Assembly: GCA_947465505.1 (NCBI GenBank)
Contig: CANIBN010000002.1
Span: forward strand, 1-49,688
DNA: 49,688 bases
Reading direction: 5' to 3'
From: Acidimicrobiales bacterium
Lineage (GTDB): Bacteria > Actinomycetota > Acidimicrobiia > Acidimicrobiales > Ilumatobacteraceae
Part shown: positions 37,533-44,074 of the stretch, one piece after another
How positions within the stretch are numbered: the first letter of the stretch is position 1
How the letters are laid out: the number at the start of each line of letters is the position of its first letter
Notes under the pieces: model-generated
What the model was told of the DNA's origin: nothing
The model's input: only the letters and a program-made list of their open reading frames with translations
Databases searched by the model: none
Program-made: the position numbers and the translations under genes

Positions 37533-39418
37533 TTCTTCGACGACTTGCTCGTTGGGCATCCACCAGCGCTGGAGGGCGCCTGGATTCCGAGGTCGACGAT
37601 GGCTGCGCGAGCGATCTTGTTGAAGACCGGGGCCGCTGTGTTCGCCCCGAAGTGCTGTGCCCCCGGCGGTGGTTCGTCAATCGAGACGAGCACGGTGATC
37701 TGCGGATCCTCGGCGGGGAGAAATCCGACGAACGATGCGTAGTACGAACGACGGCCCTGCTCGTCAAAGTAGGTGCCGTTCTTCTGCGCCTTGTACCCGG
37801 TTCCGGTCTTGCCGGCAATCGTATAACCCTTGATTCCGGCCCAACCCTTGGCAGTGCCCGTGCACACCACATCGCGCATCAGCAGGTTCATCTGCGCGGC
37901 AACCTCTGCGGACACCACGCGCCGGGTCGCCGACGGCATGGTGTCGGTTCGCTTCCCAAAGGGTGACACCACAGACCTCACCAGCTTCGGCGCAACGTAG
38001 ATGCCGCCGTTGGCAATGACATTCACGGCACTCACCAACTGGATTGCCGTTGCCGAGACACCCTGGCCGTATGCGACGGTCACGTTCTCGGTCCCGCGCC
38101 ACTTCGAGTTGGGCCGCAGGATGCCGCGGCTCTCCCCAGGGAAATCCAGCGCAGTGGGCTCACCGAGACCGAAGGCACGCATGTAGGCCTCCTGTTTGTC
38201 CGGCCCGATGCTCTCCGACACAAAGATCGTCCCGATGTTCGAGGACTTCGCAAGGATCTCGTGCACCGTGAGCGGCATCGTGGGGTGAGCCTCGGCATCA
38301 TGGAGCCATTCGTCCCAGTACTTCTTGCGATAGGGCACGACGAAGCTCGTGTTCGTTGTAACCGTTCGCTCGTTCAACGCCGCAGCGACGGTAACGACCT
38401 TGGCCACAGAGCCCGGTTCGTACGAATCGACTGCGGCGTAGTTCCCCGAGCCAACCTTGATCTCGCCGGTCTGCGCATCACGACGCACAGAGGCCATGGC
38501 GAGCACTTCACCGGTCTTGGAGTTCAGCACGATCGCCGATGCGCCGCGTGCGCCGAGCTCGGCCACCTTCGCGGTGAGTGCCTGTTCGGCCTGATACTGG
38601 AGCGAGAGGTCAAGGGTCAGTTCGATGTCGTTCCCGGGAATCGCCTCGATGAGAGCCTTGTGGCTCGAGGGGATCGAGCGTCCCTTCGTTCCTCGGATCT
38701 GGCGCAACTGACCATCCACACCGGTGAGCAACTTGTCGTACTGCTTCTCGAGCCCGCTGCTTCCGATTCCATCGACATCTGCCGAGCCGATGACCCCTCG
38801 TGCGACCTCGCCGTTCGGCAGATACCGACGTGTCTCATCGATACTGCCGATACCGGGAAGCTTCAGGTTCTCGATGACGAGAGCCGTCTCGGCCTCGACC
38901 TCGCGGGCAACGTAGACAAAGCTCGTATTCGGGACGGACAGCTGAGCGAGGAGCGCCTTCTGACGCTTGGCGCTGAAGCCAAGCAGACGAGCCAGCGCAA
39001 CGACCGTCCGTCCCGCATCGACGATTGCACGCGGGTCGGCATAGATCGACTTGGATGCCACCGACATAGCGAGCGGCCGACCCGAACGATCGAGCAACTG
39101 ACCGCGAGGCGCTGGAAGGCGTTCATTGCGTGCGCGCTGCCTGACCGCGTAGGCCTGATACGCCTTCGCCTGCGTGGTCTGCAGCATTCCGACGCGGACG
39201 AGGATGCCGGTGAAACACAGGGCGATCGCGACGAGAATGACCACCATCCGACGCCGAAGGTTCCCGGTGCGGAATTCGTGAACCGTTCTGCTCTCAGCGG
39301 GAGTGCGGCGACGGAGTTGACTCGCCGAACTCGTCCTCTCGCTGCCGGCTACTACACGAAGGTTCGCACTGGAGTCCCGGCGACCACGACGGCACGCCGG
39401 TCCGTCCACCACGCTCAC
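37529..39418 (-). CDS. ftsI: Septal peptidoglycan transpeptidase (PBP3 / FtsI)
   Basis: Class B penicillin-binding protein of 629 residues. A cytoplasmic N-terminus of about 55 residues and one membrane helix precede the dimerisation domain (RQRARNERLPAPRGQLLDRSGRPLA is split across it). The transpeptidase motifs are SVAK (Ser337), SSN (in LAKSSNIGTIFV) and KTG (Lys537 in IAGKTGTGYK). GTG 39418 overlaps the ftsL-like stop by four bases. The C-terminus ends in a lysine-rich tail. Confidence 0.95.
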   Translation of the reverse strand: MSVVDGPACRRGRRDSSANLRVVAGSERTSSASQLRRRTPAESRTVHEFRTGNLRRRMVVILVAIALCFTGILVRVGMLQTTQAKAYQAYAVRQRARNERLPAPRGQLLDRSGRPLAMSVASKSIYADPRAIVDAGRTVVALARLLGFSAKRQKALLAQLSVPNTSFVYVAREVEAETALVIENLKLPGIGSIDETRRYLPNGEVARGVIGSADVDGIGSSGLEKQYDKLLTGVDGQLRQIRGTKGRSIPSSHKALIEAIPGNDIELTLDLSLQYQAEQALTAKVAELGARGASAIVLNSKTGEVLAMASVRRDAQTGEIKVGSGNYAAVDSYEPGSVAKVVTVAAALNERTVTTNTSFVVPYRKKYWDEWLHDAEAHPTMPLTVHEILAKSSNIGTIFVSESIGPDKQEAYMRAFGLGEPTALDFPGESRGILRPNSKWRGTENVTVAYGQGVSATAIQLVSAVNVIANGGIYVAPKLVRSVVSPFGKRTDTMPSATRRVVSAEVAAQMNLLMRDVVCTGTAKGWAGIKGYTIAGKTGTGYKAQKNGTYFDEQGRRSYYASFVGFLPAEDPQITVLVSIDEPPPGAQHFGANTAAPVFNKIARAAIVDLGIQAPSSAGGCPTSKSSKK

Positions 39419-40140
39419 GGCGTCGTCCCGGGGTCTTCCAGCGACATCCCTGCAGAGGACGTGAGTACCGTGCGGTAGGTAGCGGGATCAACCTCGACAA
39501 ACCCCACCGTTTCGGCGGCGACGAGGTTCAGCCGGCTGGCCTCCCGCCCGAGACGAACCGGCGAACGGAGTTCGGCCTGCTGGCGTTCGAGTGTCTGTTG
39601 CAGGGCGCGAGCCTTGTCCACCTTGACGAGCAGTCGGTCGAGCTGAACCTGGTCCTCGGCCATCCGAGTCTGGAACGTGGTGATCCCGAGCATCGCAAGG
39701 AACACCAAGACGAGTGCGGGCGCGAGGATCGCAGCGATGCGACGACGGCGTGGCACCTCGCGGAGATGGTTGCGCAACGACGGGCGGTGACCACGATGGG
39801 CATCTGTCTCCGACTCGACTCGGGGACGAAAGACCTGCACCTTTGCAAGCGCCGCAAGATCCGCAGGGAGGGGTCGGCTCGCCGCTCGACGCGTCAACGG
39901 GCGCGGTGCGGCCACCGGCTGCACTCGACGGGCTCGTGCCGTTGCCGAGGTCGTCGCTGACTGCGGACGCGACTGCGCACGAGTCACCGGACGCGACTGC
40001 GCACGAGTCACCGGACGCGTCTGCGCACGCGTCACCGGACGCGTCTGCGCACGGTTCACCGGACGGGATTGAGCGTTGGTGTCCGGACGCCGGGGGGCGA
40101 GGTCCGAACGACGCTCGAGTCGCTGGGCTGCGGCAGTCAC
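39415..40140 (-). CDS. FtsL-like bitopic division protein with an N-terminal octapeptide repeat
   Basis: A 241-residue protein in the FtsL position between rsmH and ftsI. It has a basic cytoplasmic N-terminus of about 134 residues, one membrane helix (135-156, IAAILAPALVLVFLAMLGIT), then a coiled coil (about 157-200) and a short C-terminus, as in FtsL/DivIC. The cytoplasmic part carries the octapeptide AQ(S/T)RPV(T/N)R four and a half times (residues 23-59). GTG 40140 overlaps the rsmH stop (GTGA). A frame up to 40308 overlaps rsmH and is not used. Typical FtsL proteins are much shorter, so the tail is unusual. Confidence 0.85.
   Translation of the reverse strand: MTAAAQRLERRSDLAPRRPDTNAQSRPVNRAQTRPVTRAQTRPVTRAQSRPVTRAQSRPQSATTSATARARRVQPVAAPRPLTRRAASRPLPADLAALAKVQVFRPRVESETDAHRGHRPSLRNHLREVPRRRRIAAILAPALVLVFLAMLGITTFQTRMAEDQVQLDRLLVKVDKARALQQTLERQQAELRSPVRLGREASRLNLVAAETVGFVEVDPATYRTVLTSSAGMSLEDPGTTP
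39961..40074. repeat. 24-bp tandem repeat inside the ftsL-like gene
   Basis: About 4.5 units of 24 bases, near-identical (CACGAGTCACCGGACGCG and close variants), encode the octapeptide AQSRPVTR. The array is in frame and cytoplasmic in the protein, so unit number could vary between strains without breaking the gene. Confidence 0.9.
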
Positions 40141-41087
40141 TGCGCATCCCCAACAACGTTGATCTTCTCGACGACACGCAGAATCGCTGACGCCGCACGC
40201 GGATTGCGCTCGATCTCCACTCGGGAGGGCACACGCTTTTCGGGTCGCACGATTCGTGCCGTAGCCACCGCACCGCAGCCACAGGGGTAACCGGCCGGAC
40301 AGGTACATCCGCCTGTTGCCGCCGTGCGGAAGGCGTGCTTCACGATCCGGTCCTCGCCCGAATGGTAGGAAAGCACCGCTACACGCCCACCGGGTGCCGT
40401 TGCGTCGATCGCCTGCACCAGTGCTTCGGCGAGTACGTCGAGTTCCTGGTTCACCTCGATCCGAAGGGCCTGAAACGTGCGCTTGGCTGGGTGGCCGCCG
40501 GTACGCCGCGCCGCCGCCGGGATGGCGGCACGCACGATCTCGGCAAGTTCGCCTGTTGTACGAATGGGTCGGTGCGCTACCAACGATTTGGCGATGCGAA
40601 ATGCGAATCGCTCGTCGCCAAACTCGCGCAACACCCGGGCGAGATCGTCCAGCGAGTACTCGTTCACGACCTCCGCGGCTGTGCGTCCCGTCGTGGGATT
40701 CATGCGCATGTCGAGCGGGCCGTCGAAGCGGTACGAGAAGCCGCGCTCCCCCTCATCGAACTGATGGGACGAGACGCCTAAGTCGAAGAGGATTCCGCTC
40801 ACGTGATCGATCGAGAGGGTTGTCATGACGTCACTGAGGGAGTCGAAACGTGCGTGGCGTGTGACCACCCGCTCGGCAACTGGAGCGAGGTTGGTAGTAG
40901 CCGCTGCGAGCGCCACTAGGTCCTGATCGAGGCCGAGGATCCGACAATCGGGTCGTTCCTCGAGCAGTCGACGGGAGTGCCCGCCGCCACCGAGTGTCAT
41001 GTCCACCAACCAGCCCGTTGGGACTTCGGCGAACACCTCGAGAATCTCAGCGAGCATCACCGGTTCGTGCCGGAACTCACCAGTCAT
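40137..41087 (-). CDS. rsmH: 16S rRNA (cytosine-1402-N4)-methyltransferase RsmH
   Basis: SAM-dependent methyltransferase (MraW), 316 residues from ATG 41087. Motifs include FRHEPVMLAEILEVF, VDMTLGGGGHSRRLL, ILGLDQDLVALAAA, GILFDLGVSSHQFDEGERGF, and LSYHSGEDRIVKHAFR. A cysteine group near the C-terminus (CTCPAGYPCGCG) could bind metal; similar groups occur in actinobacterial members. The frame continues to 41183, but the family begins FRHEPVM. ATG 41087 also overlaps by one base (TGATG) the stop of a 59-codon frame described separately. Confidence 0.95.
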   Translation of the reverse strand: MTGEFRHEPVMLAEILEVFAEVPTGWLVDMTLGGGGHSRRLLEERPDCRILGLDQDLVALAAATTNLAPVAERVVTRHARFDSLSDVMTTLSIDHVSGILFDLGVSSHQFDEGERGFSYRFDGPLDMRMNPTTGRTAAEVVNEYSLDDLARVLREFGDERFAFRIAKSLVAHRPIRTTGELAEIVRAAIPAAARRTGGHPAKRTFQALRIEVNQELDVLAEALVQAIDATAPGGRVAVLSYHSGEDRIVKHAFRTAATGGCTCPAGYPCGCGAVATARIVRPEKRVPSRVEIERNPRAASAILRVVEKINVVGDAQ

Positions 41088-41266
41088 CACTGCCAACCCT
41101 TGGGGCCATGGAGAACCTGGGTCGCCCCGCTCACGGGCAGCTCCCCGACCAGCGAGTGCTGCCGGGATTTCTCCCCGGTACAAGCGAGATGGAAGCGGGC
41201 GGAGTTGGGGCTGTCCATCTTGCTGGTCGGGAAGCTGCCGATGAGCGGAACGTCACCGGGGGCCAT
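41087..41266 (-). CDS. Probable small unannotated ORF (59 aa) between mraZ and rsmH
   Basis: A 59-codon frame starts at ATG 41266, 25 bases after the mraZ stop, and ends in TGATG, sharing one base with the rsmH start as coupled genes do. GAGGA lies 11 bases before the ATG. By my count G+C at codon positions 1, 2 and 3 is about 64, 53 and 85 percent, the pattern of a real gene in a high-GC genome. The product (MAPGDVPLIGSFPTSKMD at the start, GATQVLHGPKGWQ at the end) has no membrane segment and I do not recognise it. It contains the two arms of a long inverted repeat. It may be a leader peptide, a small division protein or a chance frame. Confidence 0.5.
   Translation of the reverse strand: MAPGDVPLIGSFPTSKMDSPNSARFHLACTGEKSRQHSLVGELPVSGATQVLHGPKGWQ
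41125..41250 (-). other. Long imperfect RNA hairpin in the mraZ-rsmH mRNA
   Basis: The arms are 41125-41156 and 41219-41250. Of 32 paired positions 26 are Watson-Crick, four are C/T differences that become G-U pairs only in the minus-strand (mRNA) sense, and two are mismatches. The 62-base loop contains two shorter stems (41162-41178, and GATGG/CCATC at 41188 and 41215). It lies upstream of the rsmH start, so a role in translation or mRNA processing is possible. Confidence 0.65.
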
Positions 41267-41291
41267 GTCTGTCTCGTTCCTCGTCCTCCCC

Positions 41292-41714
41292 TCAGTTCGA
41301 GGTGCCCTTGATGAGGGCACTTCCCTGCTCGATCTGCTGCCCGTAAGCCACGGGGTTCCAGAGCTCGACCCGGTCAAACGAACCCGCGACGACAACCGCC
41401 GCCTTCGGCTCGATACCGGCGAACTCACGCAGTTCTTGGGTGATGAGGAAACGACCCTGCGCATCGAGGGCAACTTCGACGGTGTCACCGGAGAGGGCGC
41501 GCTGTTGCGACTTGCTCATCTCTCCTCGCTTCACCTTCTCGAGTAGTTCGGCAACCATCTCGTCGAACCCCTCCTCCGTCATCACGTCGATACATCCGTC
41601 CTGGCCTCTGGCGAGGAAGCACCGGGGTTCAAAGCGCGCGCGAAACGCTGACGGCAGCGCCAGTCGACCCTTGTCGTCGACTTGGCGCTCGTAGCGACCC
41701 ACGAAGCGCTGCAT
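41292..41714 (-). CDS. mraZ: Transcriptional regulator and division protein MraZ
   Basis: AbrB-like DNA-binding protein of 140 residues, first gene of the dcw cluster. It starts MQRFVGRYERQVDDKGRLAL, with the second AbrB half at DTVEVALDAQGRFLITQELR. MraZ binds TGGGN repeats in the mra promoter and represses it in other bacteria. The ATG 41714 start fits the family; AAGGAG lies 13 bases upstream. A longer frame to 41768 would extend through the promoter-proximal leader and is not used. Confidence 0.93.
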   Translation of the reverse strand: MQRFVGRYERQVDDKGRLALPSAFRARFEPRCFLARGQDGCIDVMTEEGFDEMVAELLEKVKRGEMSKSQQRALSGDTVEVALDAQGRFLITQELREFAGIEPKAAVVVAGSFDRVELWNPVAYGQQIEQGSALIKGTSN

Positions 41715-41772
41715 TGGTTCCCGGTTTCTCCTTGCCTGAGCGGTGGAGTTCGGTTCCCCGTTCTCCACGTGT

Positions 41773-41797
41773 CCCCATTATTCCCCACTTCTCCCCT
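41773..41797 (-). promoter_or_regulatory. MraZ operator: three TGGGG-type boxes at 10-bp spacing
   Basis: On the minus strand AGGGG, TGGGG and TGGGG start at exactly ten-base intervals (CCCC blocks at 41773, 41783 and 41793 on the plus strand). This matches the known MraZ target of TGGGN repeats separated by five bases. The boxes overlap the -35/-10 interval of the putative promoter. Confidence 0.75.
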
Positions 41798-41805
41798 TTC
41801 GTCAA
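41777..41805 (-). promoter_or_regulatory. Putative sigma-70 type promoter of the dcw operon
   Basis: On the minus strand TTGACG (41800-41805) is separated by 17 bases from AATAAT (41777-41782). Transcription would start near 41770, giving a leader of about 55 bases before mraZ. The MraZ boxes lie within it. Confidence 0.65.
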
Positions 41806-41850
41806 GCCTTCTTCCCCACAATTCACCACCAGCCGTGGAATTACCCGTAG

Positions 41851-41877
41851 CGATCTCGCGCGGAGCGCGCGAGATCG
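41851..41877. repeat. Perfect 11-bp inverted repeat
   Basis: CGATCTCGCGC and GCGCGAGATCG flank GGAGC. It lies 46 bases upstream of the dcw -35 box, so it could be an operator or a terminator for a plus-strand transcript. There is no adjoining T-run. Confidence 0.7.
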
Positions 41878-41954
41878 GGCGAAAGATTGACAAAATTGGC
41901 GGGAAAACCTCACAATGCGCGGTTTTTCGCCGCAGGCCGCAGGAGTCCGGGGCA

Positions 41955-41981
41955 GGTGGGGAGAACGGGCTACTCCCCACC
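41955..41981 (-). terminator. Hairpin downstream of cfa-like gene
   Basis: A 9-bp perfect stem (GGTGGGGAG/CTCCCCACC) with a nine-base loop lies about 80 bases past the cfa-like stop. It lacks a T-run, as often in actinobacteria, so terminator function is a guess. Confidence 0.4.
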
Positions 41982-42059
41982 GGCCCCCACCGCCGACTCG
42001 TTGGGTCAGCTGGGGACGCGGGTGGTCAGTGGGTAGTCAGTGGGTGATACCGAAGGGCT

Positions 42060-43316
42060 TCAGCGAAGCGGGTCGGCAGGCCGAGTCAGGCGGAACTGAG
42101 CGACATTGAGGTACCCGCTCGCAAACCCTGCCTCGCAATACGCGAGATAGAACTCCCACATCAACCGGAACACCTCGTCGAAGGGATCGCCAGACACCGA
42201 GTCCCAGTTCGCAAGGAAGCGTTGACGCCAGAGGCGCAGGGTTCGGGCGTAGTCGGCGCCGAAATCGTGTCGAGAGACGACCCGAAGCGACGTAGCCGTG
42301 TTGCAGCATTCCTCGACGGCCTCGACAGACGGGATGATTCCGCCGGGAAACACGTATTTGTGGATCCAGGTGTACGCGTCCTTGGTCGCAAGCAGACGAT
42401 CATGCGCGATCGTGATGGCCTGGACTGCAGCACTACCGCCCGGCCGCAGGAGGCGATCGATGGTGGCGAAGTACTCGGGCCAGAACTTCATTCCGACCGC
42501 CTCGATCATCTCCACGCTCACGATGGCATCGAATGTCCCGGTAGCAAGGCGGTAATCCTCGAGTAAGACGTCCACCGAATCCGTGAGCCCGGCGCGCTCG
42601 ACACGTTCAAGCGCAAGCGCTCGCTGCTCTTGCGACAACGTCAATGACGTCACCCGAGCACCCCGCTGCGCCGCTTGAATCGCCAGCTGGCCCCAACCGG
42701 TTCCGATCTCGAGCACTTCGGTCCCCCGAGTGACACCAGCAAGGTCGAGCACCGCATCAACCTTGCGACGCTGGGCTCCGGCGAGGTCGTCCCCGTGGGC
42801 GAACATCGCAGACGAATAGGTCATCGTCTCGTCGAGGAAACTCGCAAACATCTCGTTCGACAGGTCGTAGTGGCGGCCGATGTTGCGTCGAGCCTGTTCG
42901 ACGGTGTTCTCCTCGTGCGCCGGTTGCGCCGCCTCTGCAAGTCGCCTCAGGCGCTGAAGCGGCCGGGGTACCAGCGTCGCCATGTTGCGAGCAAAGGGCG
43001 TGAGGAGGTCTGCCAGATCGGTCTGCGGACCAGGCGCCCAGTCGCCCGCCATGTACGACTCACCAAAGCCGATCTTCGCGTCCGTGCCAAGCCGGCCGAA
43101 GAACGCCTGTGGATCGCGGACCACCATCTCCAACGATCCATCCACTCCGGCACCCATGCGGTCGCCGTCGGCGAACGTCACGCAGACCGGAAGCGTCTTC
43201 GTCGCGTGACGCATGATTCGGCGAGCAACCGTTCGGCGTACTCGCGAGGACGGGACGTCGAAGAGGCCCGGCCAGCGCGAACGAAGTTCGTCGGAGATCT
43301 CGGGCGAGGGGTTCAT
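42060..43316 (-). CDS. Cyclopropane-fatty-acyl-phospholipid synthase family methyltransferase
   Basis: SAM-dependent methyltransferase of 418 residues acting on unsaturated acyl chains of phospholipids. The N-terminal lipid-binding region (FGESYMAGDW) and the SAM site VLEIGTGWGQLAIQAA are present, with HYDLSNEMFASFLDETMTYS and the late YVFPGGIIPS, both characteristic of the family. The product could be a cyclopropane or a methyl-branched or furan-related chain; the sequence does not decide. ATG 43316 overlaps the DUF1365 stop (ATGA); the longer frame to 43382 is not needed. It is the last gene of the operon. Confidence 0.92.
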   Translation of the reverse strand: MNPSPEISDELRSRWPGLFDVPSSRVRRTVARRIMRHATKTLPVCVTFADGDRMGAGVDGSLEMVVRDPQAFFGRLGTDAKIGFGESYMAGDWAPGPQTDLADLLTPFARNMATLVPRPLQRLRRLAEAAQPAHEENTVEQARRNIGRHYDLSNEMFASFLDETMTYSSAMFAHGDDLAGAQRRKVDAVLDLAGVTRGTEVLEIGTGWGQLAIQAAQRGARVTSLTLSQEQRALALERVERAGLTDSVDVLLEDYRLATGTFDAIVSVEMIEAVGMKFWPEYFATIDRLLRPGGSAAVQAITIAHDRLLATKDAYTWIHKYVFPGGIIPSVEAVEECCNTATSLRVVSRHDFGADYARTLRLWRQRFLANWDSVSGDPFDEVFRLMWEFYLAYCEAGFASGYLNVAQFRLTRPADPLR

Positions 43317-44074
43317 GCGACACCATCTTGGTGAACATGGGGAGCGCGACGCACAACCGGGAGGCGACGGGCCCACAGCCACACCCCGTGGAGTCGGATC
43401 ATGAGCCAGATTCGCTGCGTGAGAAACGGATGGCGGAGCACGGTCCGACGTACGACGCTCGCCGTCGCATGCTGTGCTGCTCCCTCGAATCGCGCCACGA
43501 AGTCGCCCTTGCCCGGTCGCTGGAGAGTGATCGCGGTGCGAACCCGGCCTTGCTCAACACAGAACTCCATGCGGTAGCGCCCTGAGACGTCGTTGAACGG
43601 CGAGACGTAGAACGCCTTGTTGACTCCTGTAACTCCGGAACGATCAGGTACCACGACATAGGCGTGACGCTCGCCGTAGGTGTTGTGCACCTCGGCAACC
43701 ACACAGGTCAACAAACCGGCGGCGTCGAAGCACCAGAAAACTGTGAGCGGGTCAAAGACGTACCCGGCGACACGGGCGTTCGCGAGCATCACGATCCGCC
43801 CTGCCGTCACGTCGAATCCCTCGGTCCGGGCAAACCGTTCAACATTTGCTCGAATCGTCGGCAGTGAATCGTGGCCGGTGCCCCCGAGATGGTCCCGAAC
43901 ATCGAAGCGGCATACCCAACGCCGCCAGTCGGTCGGGCTCGGGACATCGTCGAGATCGACCAGCCACTGATACGTCTCATGTCGAAAGCCATGCCGCACC
44001 GGATCAACACGACGATGGACAAGCGGTCCGCTGACGATGGCGGGAAGTAGCGGCAGGTCGTCGACGGTGTTCAC
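43313..44074 (-). CDS. DUF1365 family protein
   Basis: About 253 residues. Family marks are LVHRRVDPVRHGFRHETYQW near the start, VMLANARVAGYVFDPLTVFW, AEVHNTYGERHAY and KAFYVSPFNDVSGRYRM. The biochemical role is unknown, but DUF1365 proteins repeatedly occur between an FAD oxidoreductase and a cyclopropane-synthase-like enzyme, as here. GTG 44074 overlaps the upstream stop by four bases (GTGA). Confidence 0.9.
   Translation of the reverse strand: MNTVDDLPLLPAIVSGPLVHRRVDPVRHGFRHETYQWLVDLDDVPSPTDWRRWVCRFDVRDHLGGTGHDSLPTIRANVERFARTEGFDVTAGRIVMLANARVAGYVFDPLTVFWCFDAAGLLTCVVAEVHNTYGERHAYVVVPDRSGVTGVNKAFYVSPFNDVSGRYRMEFCVEQGRVRTAITLQRPGKGDFVARFEGAAQHATASVVRRTVLRHPFLTQRIWLMIRLHGVWLWARRLPVVRRAPHVHQDGVA

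Larger units (their letters stand above)
41806..42059. other. Non-coding interval between the dcw promoter and cfa-like gene
   Basis: No gene is apparent. It holds an 11-bp perfect inverted repeat with a five-base loop (41851-41877, arms CGATCTCGCGC and GCGCGAGATCG), a plus-strand promoter-like TTGACA (41887-41892) with CACAAT 18 bases later (41911-41916), and a 9-bp hairpin (41955-41981, arms GGTGGGGAG and CTCCCCACC). The last could end the cfa operon, which converges from the right. The rest shows no feature I can support. Confidence 0.6.

Noticed and set aside
41806-42059. RNase P RNA, 6S RNA or tRNA in the dcw/cfa gap
   Set aside because: No conserved core sequences of these RNAs were recognised; only hairpins and a promoter-like pair are seen.
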